From Lineus longissimus (Eukaryota; Nemertea; Pilidiophora; Heteronemertea; Lineidae): DNA of 64,000 bases. The DNA lies in the NCBI RefSeq assembly GCF_910592395.1, contig NC_088316.1, positions 15,934,001 to 15,998,000 of the forward strand. Direction: 5' to 3'. Positions 36,314 to 49,316 of this stretch are shown here, piece by piece. Each line of letters opens with the position of its first letter. Within the stretch, counting starts at the first letter, position 1. The notes under the pieces are model-generated. The model made no database searches. It saw only the letters and a program-made list of their open reading frames with translations, and was not told the DNA's origin. A program made the position numbers and the translations under genes.

Positions 36314-37640
36314 CTGAAAGACAAGGAAACAACAGAGTGAAAAAATAACTGTTAGTAGAAACTTATAAACCGTTGGCATATCAGGTACCGATGTTTTTAA
36401 GTGTAGTATGATAGTAAAAAAACTGTCGGCTGTGTGATGAACTTATTTAACATGTTTAAGTGGTCGGTTGTATGAACTCCTCCTTCAAAGGGAAACACTG
36501 ATGAACCTGGCACCCACCACTCAAGTGCTGGTGAGACACGGTTTGATTCGTCTGCTTGGTTGTCTATTCACCAGAAGATACCAGTGCGAGAGCGTGAAGA
36601 CATGAAGTCAGTTGGTCTAAAGACAAAGGCACAACCTGTCCTCAGTTGAGTTGTGGGGTACTAAAAACTATACTGCCGAAGTGGACGGGTCAAGGCCTAC
36701 GAACAACATGACCAAGCCAAAACTGAAGGCTCGTGATTAAGGACACATAGGTCTTCCAACCTGAAACTGGGTAGCTCATGAGATCTAGGGATAAGGCCTA
36801 CTCATGGCACTGAACGACAATGGTGTTGGGGACAATTTGCACCTTCAAATAGACTCTGGATGTGACTCTCCTCAATAAACTCACTACAACGTGTACAAAA
36901 TGTGTGAAGAAGTTGACAGCGTCAATATTTTCCACATTTGCCGGGAATACTAGTTATTCTCCTCACTAATAGGTTGCAGCATAGACATTTGACAACACCT
37001 TCGGCAAACTTCGGGCGTATCCCGGAAAGTCCCGAAGTTTATTCTAACATGGCGAAGTTTGCCGTCGTGTTCAAATTATGACTGACATTTCTGTCAAATT
37101 ACAGGTAATCCTATCAATTTTCAATGCGAATTTCCCATATTTTTCGAAAGGCATACTATATATCCATCTAGCAAAATTGTCAGACCTACATTATAACGAA
37201 CCATTCTGCTTTATTTCTCAATGTTTGTTGGTCAAGTTTTTCGTAATTTTTCGGAAGTGCTGCTATGGTCTGTGTACATTTTGTACAGCTCATGTACATT
37301 ATGTACACAGGGAAGGGTGTGCTTCCTTCTTCATTGCCTTTGTCCTACTTAACTTAGCCCATGCTAAGCCTAAATTATAAATGCTGCAGCCTCGCCTGTC
37401 TTGCTTAGTAAGTGCAGCATTGGTAAGCAACCATTGTGGGCGGTTGTGTTGTGATGCGATTCGGGACAGCATGATGTAGCCTAGGCCTAATGTCATGAGA
37501 AAACTGGGGGCCAAATTGGCAGCGCCCTAAAAAAAAGGAGTGCGTGTGTGTGGACTGTTCTATATTACTACCATAACCTAACCAGTACTTTAAAACTATG
37601 TTCAATGTTTTATTTTTCAGTTCAAAGCAAACGTTATAGC
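36314..37640. other. Divergent intergenic region, C8orf48-like / FBXW7
   Basis: The two genes point away from each other. Near 36995-37070 lie complementary tracts (cggcaaacttcg ... cgaagtttgccg and acttcggg ... cccgaagt) that could form nested stems. A start codon in aacatggcgaag (37048) opens only a 9-codon frame and could be an upstream ORF. The FBXW7 exon at 37621 begins after a clear acceptor, so a 5' non-coding exon is expected here or upstream. Confidence 0.4.
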
Positions 37641-40600
37641 ATGGCAAACAAGAGACTAGATGTCAATGTAGCAACGTTTGACGACTTTGCCAAATTGACA
37701 GGAGTTGGACGTTCAAAAGCAGAGGCCATTTTAGAAACAAGAAAGGTGAGATGAAATTATTGTTCTTCTCAAAACTTTGAGGAAATCAACAAATTTAATT
37801 TGGATGTGACTTGATCTTAAGCCAAGGTAGATTCCACCTTGCTGTGCGTGTGCACTTGAAATGAAGATATACCCAACCTGTCATTGTGACAACTCTGGTA
37901 CTAGGCATCACTGTGAACTAATTATGTCATACTTGATGTCTTCACGTCACAAGAGTTTCCCTTTTTTGGTAAAAAACTGACAAAAATGGCTTTCGTGTCC
38001 GTGTACTCAATCATTGTACTCAGTCATCGTGCTGAACTTGTCATTTTCGTTGTCCGATGAAGACATCTAACTGGCCAATTTTCATCATTGTTTATCACAA
38101 CAATGATATGTGCTGAGCTTATCATTTTGATATCAGAAACAGTGAAGGGTCTTCGGTTTCACCAAAATACAGAACCTGTATGTTAGGTTTCATCGATTAA
38201 GACGGGATTTTAAGTTCCCGTCACCATTGTGTGAGTGTATCCTTTTAAACTTCACACAATAGACAATTGTTCTATTGTGTGCATCTCTCTTCCTATTGTC
38301 CGAGTTATCAATGCCCTATTCAGAACTTATTTTTACTCTCTTCCGGTGGGAGTGAAATAAAGACATGGGGACAGGGTGTCAACTTCAAGGGTTTTTGTGT
38401 ATCAGCTGTATGGTAAAGTTGAGTTTTATGCAGTTTTCATGTGTGACAAAAGTTTGAGATTTCCATACTATCTTCGTGTTGGGGGAGTTTTGTGGACTGG
38501 TGTTTTCACATTTGGTGAAGGCAATTTGGATTTTGTGGATATTGTGGTATGATTTATCATGCTGGTGGAGGTGTCTGTCCTCTGTCCCCTATCAAGGTGA
38601 GTTGAGCATGGTCAAATATCCTCTCAGACAAAACAGGATTCATGTCATCTGGAACAAAGCAGTCCATAGTGTTACCATCATAATTTGTGGTACTTTTGTC
38701 CTAGTTTATGACTGTTACATTATGGTGTGGAATACACCCAATAAATAATTGACGACTGCATGTAGTATGCGTGGTCATCAATGAAGCCTTTGTTCTTTGT
38801 TTGAGTGATTGCTATGGTGATGATGCACGTGTTAATAGGTTCCGGATGGCGGGCATTGAATTATTGGCTCTGGGATTGCAGTTCTATTGTTATCAATGGA
38901 TGTGTACCCTTCGATGTGTAACTTTAATTTCTGTCATGTTTCATTTGTGCAGTAGAGTTGTGATGTCCAGGGATATTCAATACGTCAGGCTCTTTATATT
39001 TTAGAAAAAATCAGGAAAATATATGGCATTAATATCATTTATTGTACTCATGAATGAAAAAAATAAGTCCGATTTTAAATTCAGGTTAAAATTGCCAGAC
39101 CCTTTGTACCTGTCCTATTATATTTATTGTTGTAACTAGGATTTCAATAATTCATAACATGGCATTCATATTTTAATGTTAATGAAAGTGGTACACTTCC
39201 TTTGTGAACTGTATTATGAGAGAGTCTATACCCTCCCTCCCCCCCACCCAGAAACGCACACACCAGACCATCAGACAAAGGTCCTTCAGATGCATTTTTT
39301 AAAGGCATGATATTTTCGTAAAAGGTGTTCAAAGGCGTATGAAATTCATTTGTCACAATTTTGTTCGTGCCATCTTACTAAAAGTGTGCCAGGAGACAAA
39401 AAAGTTCCAAGATCATTGAGCTGGTAAAACTTCAAAGATACATGTAGATTTTTATGAATGCAAAAGATAAATTGGTTCGTACGTGATCGCACTTAACTAT
39501 TTAAAAGGTTAATCCATGTCCTCTAATTTTTTCATAATAATGTAACCTCAAATATTTAGCACACTGAGGACAAAGCCCCAGGCCTGTAAAAACATGAATA
39601 TGTGAGGCCTAGGTATAATCATGTAATTTGGCTTCAAATCTTATAGCGATAACCAAAAACCTTATACAGTCAGGACTCCCCCCCCCCCCCCGCATGATCT
39701 CAAAATCCCCCTTGTTCGTAATTCACAGCTTTTAGAATTAATGCAGCCAAGGCAAAATCCACTTTCCCCATAATCACCTAATCACACAAACAAAGGGTAT
39801 ATGATTACCTGGCACACAATGCAGGTAATGTTAACTTAACCTATGGCTTTGTTCTCTTGTATACCTGACATAGTTTTTCTCTCTTTGTCCACCAATCAAT
39901 GGCGCTTTGGGCAATTTTGGGCCTGTGCACCCTTTAACAAATGCTTGTTCCCACAGTCAGAGGACGGCGGACGATAGACCGTGACATTATCCATTATCGG
40001 TGATGTTTTCATGGATATTCAGACATTTCTGTGTATCATTGATTGATTTCTAGTAAAGTGGAGTGTGCTCAGTACCGTTTAGAAGCCTGGGAGTGGGACG
40101 GACAATCTGCTGTCACTGTCACTTGAATTTTCACCGCAGATCGTTGTGGATGTGGATGTTTTACAGTTTAGGTGTAGAGCAGTGACAGAGTGTGATGTCA
40201 TGATAGATACTTCATGCCTCGCTCTCCAAGGATGTCTGTCTCCATTGCACCAGTAGTGATTTGTCCTATGACATAGTGTGTTTTTATCTGGGACAAAGCT
40301 GTTGACCAGTATGTACTTATAATTCTTGGACGTAAGCACTATCAACAAGGAACTACATGTACATATTTCACCAGATGTCAAAACAAATTTATCTTGGAAT
40401 TCTTCTCCCAACTTTGCAAGCCAGTCTTATTTCAAGCTTGGAAGACACCGCAGAACTGGAAGGTAGTACCCAACTCTGGTCTTTTCGTTTGTAAAATGAG
40501 GCTATGTGAACTCTCCGTCTCCTGAAAGGAAGTGTAGACAAAGAAAGAAGTGAACCAGGAAAGTGTGAAATATGGCATACTCTGAGTCTGATACTGTGAT

Positions 40601-43600
40601 GACAAACTTCAAACTGATCTAATTAGTCATTTAGTGTAATTTGTACATCAAACTCTCGAACCAAGAAGAAAACCTTCAGGGATCAAACATGCCTGGAATT
40701 CAACCAGGACCGCAGCTTATGCCTTGTGTGTCGTGGTACTGCGGGCGACCGTTGACAGTTTTCATGCAATCCACATTGATCAGTCCGTTCTCCCAGCATC
40801 CTTCAGCTGATCATGTGAATCAGGTATGTAATGATACTTTTTGAAAGGGCATTAGTATATTATATCATGCTATTTAGCTGTACTCATTGTGTTTTCTCCA
40901 TATCACATTCACCATATCACGTTTTAAGCTCACCAATCAAATGGACCTGTTCTAGGAATAGCATAAAATCAAATCATTCCTTTCACTTCATGTTATTGTC
41001 AATTCTTGTTGAGACCTGTGGGTAGATTTCGTTGAATTTTCCTTTAAAGGATTTTATGAAACCTAAAGTAAACTTGCTTTAAATTGGTAAACAGAACAGA
41101 AAACACTTGGGTCTGTTGACCGGTTTTGGCAAACATGCTGGGATATTAAGACATGTAAACATGGTGTCATCAGCATGTTTACTCTTGGAATTTGGCTGAG
41201 TTTTGGTGTTGTCTCTCTGTATAATATGTGTGGGGAAGTACAAATGGTAGTACATGTAGGTCGGGTGGTACAATTATGGCCTACATGCATGTATTGCCAG
41301 TGTTTTCTCAACTGTGGAGGATTGAACTGGGGCTATAAATGTACCATTTTACCTTAACCTTTGTCTGTGTCAAAATGTGCTGTGCTTCGAGTGCAACTCA
41401 TCATTTAAAACTTTGTTTTCAGAAATCTGGTGTCTGCATTGTGGCAACATGAAAATATCTATAATGCAAGCCAATACCTTTTTATAATAGGTCATAGGAA
41501 GGTAAATTATTCATTTAGGTTGCAGGCTACCTTCAGGATGTCCCCATGTCATGTGGGTGGAACATGATGTCAAATTAGGATGTGTTGGGGTCATGACTAA
41601 AACACTTCCCCCACACACACTCTTACTTATGATGTCTTGTCTTTCTAATTGCAGGCCCTTGGTGGTTTTCGAACCGTTGGCGACATCACCAAAACACCTG
41701 GCATTGGTCCTGGAGTCTTAGAACAAAATTGCAGGAGGCTTTTCTGTTCGTTACCATCGGCGAAGCGGACTCCTAGGAAGTCCACAAGGTATGTGTGGGG
41801 CATTTGCCCCTCTGCTGACCTCCATTTTCCACCTTATATATAGCGTTTTCCCCCAAAAGCATCATTGGGAGGGAGCTGTTACAAGTTTGAGAGAGCTCTG
41901 AGTAACCCAGTCTTAGACAGTTGTCTGCAGTTCTACACTACATGCACAATAACTAAAAACAGTGTTTATAGTGTGTTTAGTAGTGATGCTGGTACTTTCC
42001 TGCCTGTTTCAATTCATGCTCTTCTGCTGAACTGATGTCCATGAACAAAGGCAAGTCAACATGCACAAGTAATTACAATAGTACTGTTTTATCCTGACAT
42101 GCAGCTCACGACAAACGTCATGACTTGTGAGAAATTGTCAATACATGCAATGTATGCACTGTTCATTTTCTCATCCCTGAAACCCAAGCAGTGGCAGTGG
42201 TGGCATTAAAATTGGTGCTGGTTGCCACACCCTAAGCAGATGACTTTTAAAGGTTATGTTGACTTCTCTGTACTAGAAAAGAAATTTATCACAGCTGTGG
42301 TTGAGAGCTGTCTGCTGTAGCTATCTGCGTCTAGTTGAGTCTCTGGATCAAGGATGTAGTATTGATTTTTGGATGCTATTTGTTGATGTTTGTGTTATTG
42401 ATGTTGATATTTCTGTAATATTGTGATGCTATTTCTATTTCTAACTGTAGGAAATCCAGGCGGGGTCTCAGAATGGATAATGCAAACGATGCAACAAGTC
42501 AAACTGAAGATGGCGAGATGGAGACGGCTGATCCGCAGCCCTCGACATCGAGTGGTCATAACGATTCCTCAGATTCCACGCCCCGAATAAAATTGATCAA
42601 GTTAGATAACACGGAGGATTTTGACAAAATAGAGAACTCCTGTGTGCATTGTCAACAACTTCGGAACACCACACGGTCAGGTCGAATGCGCCGATCCTGT
42701 GCCTTGAATATAAAGTTAGAGTTACAGACACCAAGTTCTAGTTCTGATGGTGATGTTGTCTTTGATGAGGACACTTGTGACTGTCAATGTCGATGCCACT
42801 CAAATAACAAAAAAGGGACGGATTTTGACCGAAAGTTACAATTCGATACGCCAAGGACTTGTGAAAGTTCGGAGATTATTACGCCGTCTAGTGATTCTTC
42901 TTCCGCAAATATTCATGAGCCGCCCACTGCCTTTGAGAGTATGAAAATGGACGAATCTTCAGACGATGTTGATGAAAATGGTAGCGATGCGAGTGGGCCG
43001 AATTCGGATGCTGATGAGCAGATGGAAGATGATGATACGGAGGGAGAATCTGAGTATTATGACGATGAATTGGGGGATCTTGTCTCAAGGAGTCAATCAA
43101 AATCTGTGGTAAGGCTAAATTTACTGAGCACAAAAACTGTTGTTCGATACTCTTTAGCTACTTGTCGCAGGTTCTTAATAGTGTCTTCGTTTTGATCACC
43201 AAACACATCGAACATGTCGAAAAAGGTTTATTTCAGCCAAAAAGTTGGTGGCATTTTCTCTGGGTAAGAGACCTTCAGTGAGGAAGGAGCTTAGGTCAGG
43301 GGAAGAAGTTGGAAAGCCCTGCTCTGTGAACAGACTAGGGCTCTTGCTATTTTATATGAAAAGGATAATCATGTTTAAAATCTTTTGTGTTGTTTTTCAG
43401 ATGAAAAGAAAGTGTGATGGTCTGTCTGACTTGCGTGGGGTCTCCCCTGGAAAGAAGCCATGCAGGCTCCTGGAAATTTCCAAAAGGTAAGCAAGAAGGC
43501 AGGTGAAATAAAGGGAAGTGAAGTGAAAAGGTTCATGATATCAAGCGCTTTGGGTGATGAAACGCTATAGGATTTTAGCACTACAGAAGTCTCATCATTA

Positions 43601-46455
43601 TCATAAACCTTCATCAGAAATAGTAAAATTCTATAATCTTTATCCATGGTCTTTGATTCTTTTCATATCAAATCATTTGTACGTTATCTTCTTTCAGTCT
43701 TTCTGTGCCAAGTTCTCAAACATTCAGTACAATTCGAGATGGGTGCCGACTCGCCCGCCAGAGGATCCCATCCTGTAACGAACCGCCACCCCAGCTTGCT
43801 GATTGGTTGAAGACATTCCAGGAATGGGGTCACGCCGAGCGGCTGGTCGCGTTAGACCAGTTGATTGAGTGTTGTGAACCAACACAAGTCCGTCACGTTA
43901 TGGCCGTCATTGAACCTCAGTTTCAGAGGGATTTTATATCACTATTGCCAAAAGAGGTTAGCATCTGTTTTATTCCATTTTATGGTTGATTGGTATCTCA
44001 GCTTTAAAGGGCCAGGCCAGGCAGTGTGAAGTGTTCCAAGTTGCAACTGTCAATCTATGCCAAAGTGCGCGAAGCAAGATTTTGCGTGCCTGCAAATAAC
44101 GCACAGGCATAGGTGCTCAAGTTCTGGCGTTTAGAATAGTTTATCTACAATTTTCAAATTTTGATTTTTAGCTGGCACTCTATGTGCTTTCCTTCCTGGA
44201 ACCAAAAGATCTTCTCCGTGCTGCACAGACATGTCGTTACTGGCGCATACTTGCAGAAGACAACTTGCTATGGCGGGAAAAATGCCGCGAGGAGGGTGTC
44301 GACGAAGCTCTTGTATTTGGGAACAAAGCCAGACGCAGGCCATCAGGTTCTACGCCGAGTCCGTGGAAATATTTATTCATGCGGCAGTATCAAATTGAAC
44401 AAAATTGGCGGACTGGTGAAAAGCGGCCAACCAAGGTGCTTAAAGGTCATGATGACCATGTGATTACTTGTTTGGAATTTTGCGGTCCTCGTGTGGTCAG
44501 TGGGTCTGATGACAACACACTGAAAGTCTGGTCCGTCGTCACTGGCAAGGTAGGTTGAATTTGTGAAGAAGCTAGTGTTTCTTCAAAGACAAATATAAAA
44601 TAAAGGCCGACACACTTTACTTCCGAATCCTATCTATCTCTTATGTCAGGCACCTGGCAGGAAGGCAGTTTGTACCCTATATTTAACTAGTTTGTGGCTA
44701 AGTATTAACCAACTGGCTGCATTGAAAAGAGCTACAAACGGGGCTTGAACCTTACATTTAAAGACAAACGCCATTACCAATACATGTACATGTAGGTTGT
44801 CAGGGTCGGCCTTTGCAAAAAGATTTAATGTTTGTACAATTGTTTTTCAGTGCCTGCGGACATTAGTTGGTCATACTGGTGGTGTTTGGTCATCCCAGAT
44901 GGCAGACAATATGGTCATAAGTGGTTCGACAGATCGTACGCTGAAAGTATGGAATGCAGATACAGGCCAATGTCTCCATACGCTCTATGGTCACACGTCC
45001 ACAGTCAGATGTATGCATTTAAGTGGAGGAGTGTAAGTAGGAGAATACAAGAAGGAAGAGAGCTATAAAGGCGTTTGATTCATGAATCAACATGGTGGTC
45101 CTTTATGATCTTTGTTGAGAGTGGTTTTTGGAATGCCACAATCCATGTGTTGGACATAAAACCTGCCCAGTGTCAAATTCTTTCAATATGGTGATTTCAT
45201 GATGTTTTTTATCTATTTTTTCAACTTTCAGGGTTGTGAGTGGTTCTCGGGATGCCACGCTCCGTATGTGGGACATAAAAACCGGCCAGTGTCAACATGT
45301 GCTGATGGGCCATGTGGCGGCTGTACGCTGTGTCCAGTATGATGGTAAACGGGTTGTCAGCGGTGCTTATGACTACATGGTGAAGGTGTGGGATCCTGAC
45401 ACGGAGACCTGTATACACACGCTCCAGGGACATACAAACAGGGTATACTCGTTACAGGTATGTACCATTTCATCCTCTGGCTACCTTTTACAATCTCTTT
45501 TTCAATTAATGTGCAATCTGTCTACGTGGCTATATTCATTCACAAACTGGACTTTCTCCTTTATCTGTAAAATGTTGCAGCTCTGGATCACTCAAAATAT
45601 TTCCAAAACCAGCAAGGCTGGTCACCACTGGACCTCACCATCAGCCCTGAGTACGACGATGAGCCCTGTGCCCAAACAATTTCCATGAAATTCCCTGTGC
45701 ATGAAAGCATTCATTAAGTCCTTTCTTAGTCCTAATTTTCGTTCAATAATTTTCAGTTTGATGGTGTACACATAGTGAGTGGGTCCCTTGATACATCGAT
45801 TCGAGTGTGGGATGTGGAGCAAGGCAACTGTTTGCACACCCTTGTGGGACACCAGTCACTTACTAGCGGCATGGAACTTAAGGACAATATACTTGTGTCG
45901 GGAAATGCTGATTCCACGGTGAAAGTGTGGGACATTACTACTGGCCAGTGTTTGCAGACTTTACAAGGTATGTATGATTTAGACAATAAAAACCATGGGA
46001 AGTGATAGAATTTGAACAACTGTGTTGAAATGAGTAACTTGATAGTAATCTGTGTAGGGTACATCCGACTTGAATCGAATACCCGGTAGATTTACCTCTG
46101 ACGGTTTCCACTGAATTAGAGCCGTTTTTGACCCTCTGAGTAAGCATACCAGTAAACGGAATTGATTTCTTTTTCAGGTGCAAATAAACATCAGAGTGCT
46201 GTGACCTGTCTCCAGTTCAATAAGAAGTTTGTGATCACCTCATCTGACGATGGCACTGTCAAAATCTGGGACCTAAAAACTGGCGATTTCCTGCGCAATC
46301 TGGTGACTCTGGAAAGTGGTGGCAGTGGAGGTGTGGTGTGGCGGGTCAGATGTTGCAACACGAAGCTAGTCTGTGCAGTTGGGAGTCGGAATGGTACCGA
46401 GGAAACCAAACTCTTGGTGTTAGATTTCGATATGGAAGAGGCCAAGAAGAACTGA
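37641..46455 (+). CDS. FBXW7: F-box/WD40 protein FBXW7 with predicted N-terminal helix-hairpin-helix
   Basis: FBXW7 is the substrate receptor of an SCF ubiquitin ligase that targets phosphodegron proteins such as cyclin E, Myc and Notch in other animals. Exons with matching phases: 37641-37745 (coding part), 41655-41788, 42451-43108, 43401-43486, 43698-43956, 44172-44549, 44851-45032, 45232-45457, 45757-45967, 46178-46455; about 838 aa. [10 protein letters not shown] and GKKPCRLLE match the common exon of vertebrate isoforms. The F-box is [15 protein letters not shown], and the WD40 blades follow from [12 protein letters not shown] to [14 protein letters not shown]. The phosphodegron-binding arginines are present in [16 protein letters not shown] and AAVRCVQY. 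The first two exons encode [12 protein letters not shown] and [12 protein letters not shown], a pair of HhH hairpins of ComEA/EEPD1 type not found in human FBXW7. The third exon holds an acidic stretch. An exon-2 read-through isoform would end after about 14 further codons. Confidence 0.93.
40680..40823 (+). CDS. Possible alternative or cassette exon of FBXW7 (48 codons)
   Basis: The segment has acceptor aaccttcag, donor gtatgt, length 144 nt and phase 0-0, so it fits between the exons at 37641 and 41655 or could be an alternative first exon using the ATG in [10 protein letters not shown]. It reads [13 protein letters not shown] then [13 protein letters not shown] and ends DHVNQ. Vertebrate FBXW7 uses several alternative first exons that set its compartment. 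Insertion between the two HhH hairpins would probably break that fold, which favours an alternative start. Confidence 0.35.
45114..45191 (+). pseudogene. Decayed duplicate of FBXW7 WD40 exon 8
   Basis: The 78-bp stretch parallels the beginning of the real exon at 45232: gagtggttttt, gaatgccac, tggacataaaa and cccagtgtcaa match gagtggttctc, gatgccac, gggacataaaa and gccagtgtcaa. Small indels and substitutions break the frame (a stop arises early), and no clean acceptor precedes it. It lies 41 bp before the functional exon within the same intron. Confidence 0.75.
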
Positions 46456-49316
46456 ACAACGGCAATGATGATCTGTGTTCTGAGCGTCTGGGATCTAACC
46501 ATCCTGGAGGGTGCCATGTTTCCCTTTACGTAAAAGAACTTGATTACTCTAGGTTCCATCATCTATAGTTGAGTACAAATACTGTAGATTTGGCGGTTGA
46601 AAGCAACACAAATTGATCTCATTTATAGTGCCCTGCAAACAAGCAATTTCCATTGCTGTGACTTGTGATCTTTATCGCAAGTGACCAACAACTCTCCTTG
46701 CTGGTGGTCATCGCAGGAACCTTGAACTGTTGTGGTAGATCTGATGGAGGCCAAATCTCCTGATACAGTGCCACTACTTAACATAGATAGAAGTCGATCA
46801 AAATATCTCTTGTGAATCATTTATATAGGGAAATGAACTAGCCCTGACTTCCAAAGTGACATTCTTATATTTTTGGTTGAAAAACCTGTACTTTTCCTTG
46901 ATCAGGCCATCTTCTATTTGCATTGTTATTCTTTTGTTTTATTTTTGCTGAGCAGAGGGTGGATTTTATGTACTTGGTAGTTCTGATTATGGTGTTATGT
47001 TTTAGTGAACATTTTACAACTAGTGTCTCGTTGTGTTTGGGGGTAATTTTATTTGTTTGCCAAATTTTGAGAAGTTTAGGTGTATTATTCACACCTTATA
47101 GATTCAAATCAAAAACAGAAATGTGAAAAAACATGTTTGCCTTTTATTCATTAAAAGTTTTAATGTTGTCTTTGTAATTCTTAGAATGATGGTCTAGATC
47201 AAAGAATAGTTAGAATCTCTTTGCCAATAAAGCCTGGCCATGGGGAAGTTATTTTAAGTGAGTCAGAAAGCTCATGCATGTACATTGGTAAATTGTGAAC
47301 TGTAAAGCACGTTAACTTTGCCATTAAGTGCTAACTTTGCCTCAGAGTCAACACATGTTTGACGATAAACCAGTGTTGTTGGGACGGTGTGGCAGGGCTT
47401 TGCATACAACGTATTGGCAATAAGCTGAAGAGTTTCTATTGTGTCATTTAACTGTTCTTTCTGTGCTGTTTGTTCAGATGTTTTGGTTAAAGGAACTCAT
47501 TTTTTACTTGTTTATGTTTTAATCAGTTCCTTTTCAGTTCATTTTCCAGACCTTTGGCAGTTCTAGACTAAACATAGTGATTTGTTTGATTTCTACTAAA
47601 ATCTTGCCCATTTTAAATTGATTTCGAATTAAATCAGACGATTTCGATGCATATGGTGGGCTTAATTTCGCAACTAAAATATATTTGTGGGGCAGCCTCG
47701 TCCTGGAAACGTACATTTGACCTCTCGATCATGAGGCTGACAGTTTTCTACTGCGCTACTGCTACCCCCTGGCACTTTCAGAGTGGCCTGGACATTTGGC
47801 CAATCATACTTACAGGTCACAGACACACTTTGAAATCATAGAACTCTGTTGCTATTATTGGTCCTCTGTGTTTGAAGATTGAGAAAATTTAGTGCTGCAC
47901 TGGATGTAGATTCTCATCAATTTCCGGTTGCTGTGGTGACTGGTTGCAAAACAAATGGTGCTTGATATTGTATTCATGTTTTGAAATGCATATTTTATAG
48001 AGGCAATATTGTATGTTAGGGTTACTACTTACTATTTGATAAGTTCACAAATACTTCTGACCTACAAGGGTTAACAAGAGTCATTCAGTCACATGGAGAG
48101 TTATCAGGATCAATATTCTTGTTCTGCAGCATCGATTGCCTGATGCGATTTGATGAAAGAAGCAAAAACAACTTCAATGCCTGTCACCAATCCAGGTGTT
48201 ATAACTCAAGGAGTGCCCGAGTCAGTTGACTTCAGTGTTTTAGCAAACCGCAACAGAATTCATATCAGGAAGGGGCAGATATATTTTTGGTTTTTAGCTT
48301 ATTGAAGGCCTGAATCTTCATCGTAAAGAAGAGTGCTGTTGCTGTAGACTCCTGTTTCTCTATTGACCCGTCTTTGGCCAGGACAGACCTTTGTAGATCA
48401 GATGTGCTTCCCTTCTACCTTTGAAACTTGTGTAATTTGTGGTTTTGGGTTACTGGTAAATAGTCTAAACATGGTTTTATTAAGATGTTGTACATATGTG
48501 ACTGTTATCTGTTGTGTATTTAACATGTCATCTGGTACATTTTTACAGCAGTATATTAAATAAACCAATATTAAATATATTTGGATATTTGCACTTTTCA
48601 CTAGTTTGCATGTCAGCCAGCAGGTGTCCATCAATGCTTTGTCAAATCATTCACTGGTATACATGTACCTGGAGGACTTTTCAATCGTATTGGATGATGC
48701 ATATTATTCAGGATTTAATCCATGCACGCAGGAGCTTTATGAGCTGATTATAAGTGTTATACAAGTATGAATGGATAGCCCAGGCCACAATCTCTTACCA
48801 AGGCAGGAGACTCCCTTAGGTTTCTTTGACAGTATACAGGAATATATTCTGATTGAAGGGTATAACTCTATAAACTATAATTTACAAACAAACACACATG
48901 TTTTATTATTTATATAAGTTATACAAACTTGATGGTTTTCATCAAGAGCAGACACTGTCTCTATGCACTCTCACTTGTTTATCCTAAATCATTTTCACAA
49001 AATGTTCCAAAAGACAACCTTGTGTACATGATGTGTTATCTCACACTACAATATGCTGCTCTCCAATACCCCTGTCATATTATTATTTACATTGGTACAA
49101 TGTTCCTTGCTCTATCTTTCCAACTGACAAATATTCAGTATTTGCAGCAGATTGTAATCGGGACATTTCATTCAATGGGATGCTGCAAAGAGCGGTGCAT
49201 TGTGGCAGGGAGGAGTATAATCGTCCTTGCCACCCACGTCCATGCCCAAGTGTCACTTTAAGATCTTCCTGTGTCCAAATATCATGCCGCATTCAAATCT
49301 AAGCAATAAGGGAAGA
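46456..49316. other. FBXW7 3' flank and convergent spacer
   Basis: AT-rich sequence with several aataaa/attaaa-type motifs (for example aataaa near 47225 and 48555), probably a long FBXW7 3'UTR followed by spacer. No protein or RNA gene is visible. COA5 converges from the right. Confidence 0.45.

Noticed and set aside
39682-39694. Poly-C/poly-G runs (also near 10724 and 57521)
   Set aside because: Simple low-complexity runs with no associated feature; too short and isolated to interpret.
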